Below are positions 9,201 to 14,463 of a stretch of 23,428 nt of DNA, piece after piece. Position 1 is the first letter of the stretch. Each line of letters starts with the position of its first letter. The position numbers were made by a program, and so were the translations under genes. Source of the DNA: CAYQDF01 sp964416175 (GTDB lineage Bacteria > Chloroflexota > Anaerolineae > Anaerolineales > UBA4823). Location of the stretch: the NCBI GenBank assembly GCA_964416175.1, contig CAYQDF010000046.1, forward strand, positions 1 to 23,428. Direction: 5' to 3'. The notes below the pieces were generated by a model, which ran no database searches, had not been told where the DNA came from, and saw nothing but the letters and a program-made list of their open reading frames with translations.

Positions 9201-10601
9201 GGGATTACCATCCGGAAGAGTGACGATATCGCCGGGCAGTCAATAGGCAGCCGCCTGTTTGGCAGGCTTGCGGCAGCCCCGGTGATCGACCCGCACACCG
9301 GTGAGCTGATTGCCGAGCGGGATGAGATGCTGGGTCATGAACAGGTGCGGAAGATCCTCGCGGCTGGAATCGATGAGGTCAAAGTGAGGTCCCCGCTCAC
9401 CTGCGAATTCATCCATGGGATCTGCGCCAAGTGTTATGGAATGGACCTCGGGCGCGGAAAGATGGTCGATGTCGGGGCGGCGGTCGGCATCGTCGCCGCG
9501 CAATCGATCGGCGAACCAGGCACTCAATTGACCCTGAGGACCTTCCACACCGGCGGCGTGGCAGCCGTTGGAGATATCACAACTGGTCTCCCACGCGTTG
9601 AGGAACTCTTCGAAGCGCGCAGGACACCGAAGGGCGAAGCTGTTGTTTCCGAAATCGCTGGCCGAGCGTTTATCGAGCAATCCGACAAATACAGCGACTT
9701 GCGTGTGGTCCGCGTCGAGCACAGTGAGATGATCGACGATGAATACCCTCTGCCCCCTGAATGGAGTGTTGCCGTCGAAGATGGAACCGAAATCACAGCT
9801 GGAACCGTCCTGGCGAGCAAGGAGGATGCCACGATCGTCGCGCAAAATCCCGGTCGAGTTCGTATAGAAGCATCGACAGAGGCAGGAACTGTAAAGGTTG
9901 TGGTTTCGCACGAGTTGCGGCAGGAAGAATCGTACGAAATTCCCAGCAATGCCCGCGTGCTTGTGAAGGATGGCGACAAGGTCGTCCCAGGTCAGCCGCT
10001 CACAGAGGGCTCGCTCAATCCGCACATGATCCTGCGCATCCAGGGTCGAGAAGAATGCCAGAAATACCTGCTCTCCGAAGTGCAAAAAGTCTATCGTTCT
10101 CAAGGACAGAACATCAATGACAAGCACTTCGAAGTAATCATCCGCAAGATGATGTCGAAGGTGCAGGTGGTCCGCCCTGGAGATACCGGCTATCTTCCTG
10201 GCGATCTGGTGGATTACCTCGAATTAAAGCAAGTCAATGAACGTTACCTGGCGGAAGGAAAACGACCGGCCAGGTTCATTGAGGTTTTGCTTGGGATCAC
10301 GAAAGCGTCGCTGAGCACAGATTCATTCCTTTCAGCATCGTCCTTCCAACATACGATCAAAGTCCTTGCCTGGGCTGCGATTGCCGGAGCTGAAGACACA
10401 CTCTTCGGTTTGAAAGAGAATGTGATCATCGGCAAATTGATCCCGGCCGGGACCGGATTCGTACCCGGGCGTTTTGTCGAAAAGCCCATCGTCGAATCGA
10501 TAAGCGATGCAGGGGTTTCTCAAGAAGATGAGGAAGTCGTTGTTGAGGGGATGCCTGAAGATGAGATGAAGCGTATTCAGCCGCCACTCGCGGCGGATTA
10601 A
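6285..10601 (+). CDS. rpoC: DNA-directed RNA polymerase subunit beta'
   Basis: Catalytic largest subunit of RNA polymerase. Seen: N-terminal zinc-binding cysteines Cys59, Cys61, Cys74 and Cys77; 'GRFRRNLLGKRVDYSGRSVI' switch/lid region; the active-site Mg motif NADFDGD at residues 625-631; the trigger-loop/bridge-helix area with 'QSIGEPGTQLTLRTFHTGG'; and the second zinc site with Cys968 and the CEFIHGICAKC cluster beginning at Cys1040. GTG at 6285 has AGGAGG at 6272-6277, seven bases upstream. 1438 residues, within the family range. A coiled-coil-rich insertion of about 200 residues (roughly 140-345) replaces the short linker present in E. coli between the early core and 'MGAEAFYDIL'. rpoB is not adjacent, unlike in most bacteria. 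It has its own promoter upstream and a hairpin terminator ten bases downstream. Confidence 0.98.
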   Translation: METKGLTSLRISLASPDTIRSWSYGEVLKPETINYRRLRPEKDGLFCEAIFGPTRDWQCYCGKYKNIRYKGIVCDKCGVEVTRSSVRRERMGHIELAAPVAHVWYTRRVPSYLGLLLDISRRNLDRVLYFAQYVVTYVDEESRQKALKRLEEKITLAEREQGARINAQIQGVKTSRDRKIAELQNRKAEIEKRFDDLIAEKLDPILKAGQRLEQRLQEEVGQVSRAAIHFPDTEIVVVKEGETISTKHLSRVQKVVKDQLEDLESQLKDQKQRELEEVKTQIDAIRADAELEMENLRNQLDDQASATRDETTRLRDELLELRPLTFMGESRYRELKTRWGQVFRADMGAEAFYDILRRLDLDKLADELWHEVRTSRSKQKRKKATKRLKVVEAFRRSGNRPEWMILTVLPVIPPDLRPMVQLDGGRFATSDLNDLYRRVINRNNRLKRLLELGAPDVIVRNEKRMLQEAVDSLIDNSQRGKALSRRGRRELKSLSDMLKGKKGRFRRNLLGKRVDYSGRSVIVVGPNLKLYQCGLPKTMALELYRPFVISRLVSHNYAANVRGAKRFIERNRPEVWEVLEEVIKERPVLLNRAPTLHRLGIQAFEPVLIEGSAIQLHPLVTTAFNADFDGDQMAVHVPLAQKAVWEARQLMLSTRNLLKPADGEPIISPSKDMVLGVYYLTKEDKSRHFIGDGRVFSSMDEVELVYNLNQVELHATIKLWVKTWYDEADNRLPEPEERLIETTVGRVIFNRILPEEIQFVNRVLEKGGLKDLVAELYEIVGEDATPEIADRIKDIGFAYATRSGYTLAVSDITVPQEKSEIINSALQAAEAIQRDFRRGLLTEQEQNDRLIEIWQITTNTLADAVKKSLDPHGNLASMANSGATKGGFQPISQLAGMRGLMADPSGRIIPLPIRSNFREGLSALEYFISTHGARKGLADTALRTADAGYLTRRLVDIAQDVIINDEDCGTTEGITIRKSDDIAGQSIGSRLFGRLAAAPVIDPHTGELIAERDEMLGHEQVRKILAAGIDEVKVRSPLTCEFIHGICAKCYGMDLGRGKMVDVGAAVGIVAAQSIGEPGTQLTLRTFHTGGVAAVGDITTGLPRVEELFEARRTPKGEAVVSEIAGRAFIEQSDKYSDLRVVRVEHSEMIDDEYPLPPEWSVAVEDGTEITAGTVLASKEDATIVAQNPGRVRIEASTEAGTVKVVVSHELRQEESYEIPSNARVLVKDGDKVVPGQPLTEGSLNPHMILRIQGREECQKYLLSEVQKVYRSQGQNINDKHFEVIIRKMMSKVQVVRPGDTGYLPGDLVDYLELKQVNERYLAEGKRPARFIEVLLGITKASLSTDSFLSASSFQHTIKVLAWAAIAGAEDTLFGLKENVIIGKLIPAGTGFVPGRFVEKPIVESISDAGVSQEDEEVVVEGMPEDEMKRIQPPLAAD

Positions 10602-10610
10602 TTCCTTCCG

Positions 10611-10647
10611 AATACACCGCTGATTTGCTCGGCGGTGTATTTATTTA
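10611..10647 (+). terminator. Rho-independent terminator of rpoC
   Basis: AATACACCGC at 10611-10620 pairs with GCGGTGTATT at 10632-10641 (10-bp stem, 11-nt loop) and is followed by a T-rich stretch. It starts ten bases after the rpoC stop codon. Confidence 0.8.
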
Positions 10648-10664
10648 ATTGAGTATACACCGCC
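10631..10664 (+). other. Alternative hairpin sharing an arm with the rpoC terminator
   Basis: GGCGGTGTAT at 10631-10640 is the exact reverse complement of ATACACCGCC at 10655-10664 (14-nt loop). The same arm also forms the rpoC terminator with 10611-10620, so the two stems exclude each other. The third arm lies four bases beyond the end of the GNAT remnant on the other strand, so it may be the relic of a terminator for that gene. Confidence 0.45.
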
Positions 10665-10668
10665 AGAT

Positions 10669-10758
10669 CTAATCGTCCTGTCCTGCAATCGCCAGTTTAG
10701 CGGCATGTCTCTCATCGAATAATTCGAGCCTGACCGCTTTCCCAATCAGGGTTACTGG
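10669..10758 (-). pseudogene. Remnant of a GNAT N-acetyltransferase (N-terminal piece)
   Basis: Read on the minus strand, 29 codons ending in TAG (10671-10669) give PVTLIGKAVRLELFDERH followed by AAKLAIAGQDD. This matches the very start of RimJ/RimL-like GNAT acetyltransferases, which typically read x-V-T-L-x-G-x-x-V-R-L-E-x-(5)-H-x-x-x-L-x-x-A-G-x-D. No start codon is found in this frame upstream, and the acetyl-CoA-binding part is missing because the frame stops directly after the match. It is therefore a decayed fragment rather than a gene. The frame stays open further upstream to about 10800 with no recognisable sequence. The identification is by eye from a short match. Confidence 0.5.
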
Positions 10759-10823
10759 AGCAGCGTTCTTCGATGATCCATGAGAAAGGGCAGCCTGAGA
10801 GTCAGCGAGATCGTAGGATTGGA

Positions 10824-10849
10824 TGCAACTTTCCTGAGAATCTACCGTA
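10824..10849 (+). promoter_or_regulatory. Candidate ECF-type promoter of the sigma operon
   Basis: TGCAAC at 10824-10829, a 16-bp spacer, and CGTA at 10846-10849. This differs at one position from the TGAAAC-N16-CGTA consensus known for SigW/SigX-type ECF sigma factors. It is 83 bp upstream of the sigma-factor start. Transcription from about 10856 would exclude the upstream ATG at 10773 and supports the GTG start at 10932. Autoregulation by the encoded ECF factor is the natural inference. Confidence 0.5.
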
Positions 10850-10931
10850 TACTAATCAGGACACGAACGGTCAACACGGCATCATTCAGATCGACTGCCA
10901 GGAAAGGAGTCGCTCTTCCGGGAGCAAGGAA

Positions 10932-11525
10932 GTGCAGGAAGTTGACAAAGAGACGATCCTTGAAGCTCAGAAGGGTAGTGATACAGCTTTCGAGCGTTTG
11001 GTCGATCATTATCAGGTCACTGTTTTTAACCTGTGCTATCGAATGACCGGCGATCCATCTGAAGCAGAAGATGCAGCTCAAGAAACTTTTATCCGGGCGT
11101 ATAAGGGGATCGCCGGCTATGACTCCCGGCGTTCATTTTCGACCTGGATATTATCAATTGCAGCGCATTACTGTATTGACCAGCTGCGTAAAAAACGGCT
11201 CAGCTATTCTTCTTTACATGATCTCCCGAATGAAGACATTCGCGATCCTGGAACTGACCCCGAATCAACACTCAGCAAGAAGGAACACGATCAGCAGGTT
11301 CGAAAGCTATTAGACGTGCTGAATCCAGCCGATCGGGCCTCAGTCATTATGTATTACTGGTATAACCTCTCTTATGAGGAAATATCGAAGGTACTCAATA
11401 TAACTCCGAGTGCAGTCAAAAGCCGCCTGCACAGGGCGCGTTTGGAGTTAGCCAGGTGTTGGAGATCAACGTCTGCATCGTTTATCCCTTCGGAGAGGCA
11501 GCGCAATGAGTCACCAGCCGTATGA
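10932..11525 (+). CDS. ECF (extracytoplasmic-function) RNA polymerase sigma factor
   Basis: Sigma-70 family group 4 factor. Region 2 is evident: 'AFERLVDHYQ', 'AEDAAQETFIRAYKGI' and the region 2.3/2.4 segment 'FSTWILSIAAHYCIDQLRKKR'. Region 4 is also evident: 'LNPADRASVIMYYWYNLSYE' followed by the helix-turn-helix 'EISKVLNITPSAVKSRLHRA'. GTG at 10932 is preferred over ATG at 10773, because it has GGGAG seven bases upstream, lies downstream of the predicted promoter, and gives a family-sized 197-residue protein; the extra upstream residues have low complexity and no sigma similarity. It overlaps the anti-sigma gene by 20 bp. The region 1 and 3 domains are absent, as expected for ECF factors. 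The downstream zinc-binding anti-sigma factor presumably holds it inactive until an envelope signal arrives. Confidence 0.93.
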   Translation: MQEVDKETILEAQKGSDTAFERLVDHYQVTVFNLCYRMTGDPSEAEDAAQETFIRAYKGIAGYDSRRSFSTWILSIAAHYCIDQLRKKRLSYSSLHDLPNEDIRDPGTDPESTLSKKEHDQQVRKLLDVLNPADRASVIMYYWYNLSYEEISKVLNITPSAVKSRLHRARLELARCWRSTSASFIPSERQRNESPAV

Positions 11526-12057
11526 GACCTGGTTAGTAACAGATGAACCGCTGGACTCGCAGCAACAGGCATCGCTCACTGAGCACCTGAGGGATTGTCG
11601 GCATTGCCAGCAGCTTAAAACCGGTTGGGGGCAAGTTGAAGGCATCCTCAAGACAAGAACGTTCCGACATCCCACTGCCGGGTTCACAGAACGCTGGCAG
11701 GCGAGGCTTAGGTCCCTGCGCGTGAGAGATCAGAAACGGATGGAATACAGGTCGGGGGTGATTTTCATTGGAGTTACTATAAGCCTGGCTATTCTGATCG
11801 CTACTCTAATGGTGGTCCAGGTCTTCACTTCTTATGAAACGGCAACACAATTTGCGGTCCGCGGGACAACTTACTTGATCTCTGTCATTATTCTATTTGC
11901 TACGCTTCGACAACTCGTCGAAACGATTATGATACTGGCATCGTCGGTCATCCCCCCCATCGGGTGGCTTGTTCTTGCCTTTGCGAGTGGGTTCGTGTGT
12001 ATAGGATGGGTTGAATCCTTGCGCCGAATAATGTCTTCGAGGAGGATCATTCAATGA
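11506..12057 (+). CDS. Zinc-binding (ZAS-type) membrane anti-sigma factor
   Basis: Cognate regulator of the ECF factor. The N-terminal ~35 residues contain 'EHLRDCRHCQQL', which gives the H-x3-C-x2-C zinc motif of ZAS/zf-HC2 anti-sigma domains. It is followed by a basic linker and three hydrophobic segments at about residues 83-107, 121-142 and 145-166, so the protein is membrane-embedded with a cytoplasmic sigma-binding head. ATG at 11506 has GGAGAGG about eight bases upstream and overlaps the end of the sigma gene by 20 bp, implying translational coupling and matched amounts. 183 residues. It overlaps the next gene by four bases (ATGA). The multi-pass membrane part is larger than in minimal anti-sigma factors and may be the sensing element. 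Confidence 0.85.
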   Translation: MSHQPYETWLVTDEPLDSQQQASLTEHLRDCRHCQQLKTGWGQVEGILKTRTFRHPTAGFTERWQARLRSLRVRDQKRMEYRSGVIFIGVTISLAILIATLMVVQVFTSYETATQFAVRGTTYLISVIILFATLRQLVETIMILASSVIPPIGWLVLAFASGFVCIGWVESLRRIMSSRRIIQ

Positions 12058-13034
12058 GCCGCGAGATAAAGCTAACTTTGTTAATTACCATATTTGTTAT
12101 TCTGGCTTTCCCAGGTACTGCGCTCGCGAAGGAAGTTCGGGATGACCGGATTGTCGTCGGGGGTGCGTTCACACTCGAATCGGGAGAGGTCCTGGACGGG
12201 AGTTTGATCGTCTTCGGAGGCTCAGCCCTCGTGGAATCAGGTGCAACTGTCACAGGCGATGTTGTCGTGTTTGGAGGAACTGCATCAATCGATGGCCGGA
12301 TCGAAGGCAGCGTCGTTGGGGTGGGAGGGACATTAACCCTCTCAGATCAAGCTGTTGTCGAAGGGGATTTGTCGACTATTGGAGGGACATTTAATCGAGA
12401 GCCAGGCGCAATCGTCGGGGGAGGAGTTCTCACGGGGATCAACATCCCGTATTTGTCACTCGTCCCGCCGAGGTTCTCGATCCCAGAATGGCCTGGGATA
12501 CGTTCCATATTCAGGCAAGATTTCAATCCATTTTGGAAAGGAGCCTGGTTTGTCCTGCGATCCTTATTAGGGGCTGCCTTTGCTGCATTGATCGTGATGT
12601 TTATTCCAAACTCAACAGAGAGAGTGTCCCAGACAGCTGTCAACCAGCCGTTTCTATCCGGAGGCGTTGGCTGCTTGACCGCCATAGTCGTCCCCCTGGC
12701 TCTGGTAATACTGGCGGTGACATTAATACTCATACCAGTCAGCTTGTTAGGAGGGCTGTTGCTGGTGGCAGCCTGGTTCTTCGGCAGGATCGCAATTGGG
12801 CTCGAGATCGGGCGCAGGCTGGGAAATGTGTTCGGTCGAAGCTGGCCTTCTCCCCTGGCTGCCGGAGCTGGCACTTTCCTGTTAAGCGTTGTGGTCGATG
12901 GAGCCGGGTCCTTCATCCCCTGTGTAGGCTGGATTCTGCCGGCGATCGTCGGGGCTGTCGCTCTTGGTGCGGTGATCCTTTCTCGGTTCGGGACGCAAAC
13001 GTATCCTGCGGAGATCATTTCGCCGGATTCTTAA
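12054..13034 (+). CDS. Bactofilin-like exported membrane protein
   Basis: An N-terminal signal peptide or anchor (residues 1-25, ending 'FPGTALA') is followed by a repetitive region at about residues 33-125. This region has regularly spaced glycines and short beta-strand-like units such as 'GSLIVFGGSALVESGATVTG' and 'GDVVVFGGTASIDGRIEGSV', resembling the right-handed beta-helix of bactofilin/polymer-forming cytoskeletal proteins. The C-terminal half holds about four to five hydrophobic helices (about 165-188, 205-245 and 270-312). It overlaps the anti-sigma gene by ATGA and is therefore third in the sigma operon; such sigma/anti-sigma/bactofilin-like trios are familiar. Its role is probably in the envelope, as either target or sensor of the sigma system. 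The 3' end overlaps era on the opposite strand by 20 bp. 326 residues. Confidence 0.75.
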   Translation: MSREIKLTLLITIFVILAFPGTALAKEVRDDRIVVGGAFTLESGEVLDGSLIVFGGSALVESGATVTGDVVVFGGTASIDGRIEGSVVGVGGTLTLSDQAVVEGDLSTIGGTFNREPGAIVGGGVLTGINIPYLSLVPPRFSIPEWPGIRSIFRQDFNPFWKGAWFVLRSLLGAAFAALIVMFIPNSTERVSQTAVNQPFLSGGVGCLTAIVVPLALVILAVTLILIPVSLLGGLLLVAAWFFGRIAIGLEIGRRLGNVFGRSWPSPLAAGAGTFLLSVVVDGAGSFIPCVGWILPAIVGAVALGAVILSRFGTQTYPAEIISPDS

Positions 13035-13929
13035 AGCCAAATAATCGCAGCGCGGCTTCATCGTTTCGCCAGTTCTTTCGGACTTTGACCCGCAATTGGA
13101 GAAATACTTTTCGACCGGTCATCGCTTCTAACTCTTGCCGGGCAGCCACACCTATTTTCTTCAACATTGCACCACCTTGGCCAATGACTATCCCCTTCTG
13201 GGAGTCGCGTTCTACGAACAATGTCGCAGCGATGTAAGTCATCTCGTCGCTGCGCTCTTTATATTCGTCGATCCGAACAGCGATGCTGTGAGGCACTTCC
13301 GCCCGTAGATTCACCAGGACGGCTTCCCGAATCAGGTCTGCCGCGATATCACGTTCATACGCATCGGTCAGCTGGTCTTCGGGGAAAAAGGGAGGATTCT
13401 CAGGAAGATAGGAAATTATGTGGGAAAGGAGAAGATCCAGGTTATCTCCACGAGTTGCCGATACCGGCATGATTTCTGAAGCAGCGAATAGGGCTTCGTA
13501 TTCTGACCGATGTGCCGCCAGCTGGATTTCATCTGTAAGGTCGACTTTGTTCAAGGTCAAAATCGTGGGAGTGTTGTGTCGAGAACTTGAGTAATGATTT
13601 GCCAGAAGACGCTCTTCTTCAGTTGGACGGCCTGAAATATCCACGACAATTAGAGTTAAATCACACTCCTTCAAAGTTTGGACAGCTTCCTGGTTCATCA
13701 TTTCCCCCAGTCTGTGCAGGGGAGTGTGAATACCCGGAGTGTCCATGAAGATTATTTGCGCTTGATTGAGTGTGAGGATGCCCATCTGGCGTTTCCGAGT
13801 CGTCTGTGGCCAGGGAGAAACCGCAGCGATCTTTGTGCCGATCAAAGCATTGATTAATGTCGATTTCCCCACATTGGGTTTGCCCATCACCGCAACAAAC
13901 CCAGACTTGAATCCTTCGGGATATTCCAT
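13015..13929 (-). CDS. era: GTPase Era (ribosome maturation)
   Basis: Essential GTPase binding 16S rRNA near its 3' end during 30S maturation. G1 'GKPNVGKST' at residues 16-24, G3 'DTPGIH' at about 63-68, G4 'NKVD' at about 125-128 and G5 near 'PVSATRGDN' are all present. A C-terminal KH domain has 'VIGQGGAMLKKIG' and the terminal RNA-binding segment 'FLQLRVKVRKNWRND'. 304 residues, normal length. Start ATG at 13929 matches the expected N terminus; no strong Shine-Dalgarno sequence precedes it. It is convergent with the bactofilin-like gene and overlaps it by 20 bp, with no terminator seen between. Its upstream region is cut by an IS remnant only 70 bp away, so its original promoter or upstream operon neighbours may have been displaced. 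Confidence 0.96.
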   Translation of the reverse strand: MEYPEGFKSGFVAVMGKPNVGKSTLINALIGTKIAAVSPWPQTTRKRQMGILTLNQAQIIFMDTPGIHTPLHRLGEMMNQEAVQTLKECDLTLIVVDISGRPTEEERLLANHYSSSRHNTPTILTLNKVDLTDEIQLAAHRSEYEALFAASEIMPVSATRGDNLDLLLSHIISYLPENPPFFPEDQLTDAYERDIAADLIREAVLVNLRAEVPHSIAVRIDEYKERSDEMTYIAATLFVERDSQKGIVIGQGGAMLKKIGVAARQELEAMTGRKVFLQLRVKVRKNWRNDEAALRLFGFKNPAK

Positions 13930-13998
13930 GGGGATATTTTAACATTGTAATATCGACAAAAAACGAAAAATCCTGAAAATAATTATTGAAATCTGATC

Positions 13999-14018
13999 TT
14001 CGGACATGAGTTGGGACA
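13999..14018 (+). repeat. Terminal inverted repeat, left edge of accessory segment
   Basis: This 20-mer matches the reverse complement of 23351-23370 in 19 of 20 positions (14 perfect, one mismatch, five perfect). It also matches the left end of the intact element at 22130-22149 in 17 of 20 positions. The unit contains two iterated half-sites, TTCGGACA and TTGGGACA, spaced 12 bp. Confidence 0.8.
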
Positions 14019-14089
14019 GTTGGCTGAAGGAGGGTGGTGAAAGTCGTCAAAGCCTCTGCAAGGATTTGTCACCACTCGCCGAGCGGCAG
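13999..14089 (-). mobile_element. Truncated end of an IS4-family element
   Basis: The segment carries the terminal repeat (13999-14018) and the last 28 codons of a transposase on the minus strand, ending 'TVPTHVRR'. Aligned without gaps to 22136-22220, bases 14005-14089 match in 69 of 85 positions by hand count. The peptides LPLGEW, QILA.AL, FT and P-x-VPTH are shared with the other copy. An in-frame TGA replaces the CGA of the other copy. Homology stops abruptly at 14089, so the rest of the element is deleted. The two copies have the same orientation. Confidence 0.8.
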
Positions 14090-14285
14090 CGACCAGGAGG
14101 ACACATTACTTGGCGCGATGCCCTTCGAACCATCTAAGTCGAATATTAACGCACCCTCCTGGTGTGATCAGAAGACCAGTTCCGGTCGGGTGTCACCGCT
14201 GGGTATCTCTGCGCCTGCCTGGCGGCATAGTCCGGGAAGTGCAAAGATAGTCCTGTGGTGCAATTCCCATCCGGGCCAGCGAATA

Positions 14286-14340
14286 TGGATATTGACCGGG
14301 GGCGCCTTCTGTTGTAAGATAAAAAATGTTTGGATATTGA
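14286..14340 (+). repeat. Direct repeat flanking the regulator promoter
   Basis: TGGATATTGA occurs exactly at 14286-14295 and again at 14331-14340, 45 bp apart. The first copy overlaps the -35 box and the second follows the predicted transcription start. It may be an operator pair for autoregulation; it is different in sequence from the repeat found before the downstream operon. Confidence 0.4.
14292..14320 (+). promoter_or_regulatory. Candidate sigma-70 promoter of the regulator gene
   Basis: TTGACC at 14292-14297, a 17-bp spacer, and TAAGAT at 14315-14320. The predicted start at about 14327 gives a ~137-nt leader before the ATG at 14464. Confidence 0.5.
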
Positions 14341-14463
14341 GGTGCTGGATACGGCGCGAGGGGACTACCAAAGATGCAAGATACGGTGAAATGTCCGCCT
14401 GAGCGGCTTGACCGTCTATAGGTACCGTGTCAGGGGCATTTCCACGACGAAAGGACTTCCGGG

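Larger units (their letters stand above)
14094..14463 (+). other. Upstream region of the SARP-like regulator, no gene seen
   Basis: This 370-bp stretch between the IS remnant and the regulator start shows no convincing coding region. It holds an imperfect inverted repeat (GGGAAGTGCA at 14234-14243 against TGCAATTCCC at 14259-14268, 9 of 10 paired), a candidate promoter, and a direct repeat flanking that promoter. AAAGGA at 14450-14455 is the ribosome binding site of the regulator. Confidence 0.5.

Noticed and set aside
9240..10127. A 295-codon open frame antisense to rpoC
   Set aside because: It lies wholly opposite a well-conserved rpoC segment, shows no domain and reflects codon bias of the sense strand.
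12347..13018. A 223-codon minus-strand open frame opposite the bactofilin-like gene
   Set aside because: The sense strand has a signal peptide, repeat region and operon overlap; the antisense product is low-complexity Pro/Thr/Arg.
13930..13998. Promoter for era on the minus strand (TACAAT near 13950)
   Set aside because: No -35 box at an acceptable distance could be found.
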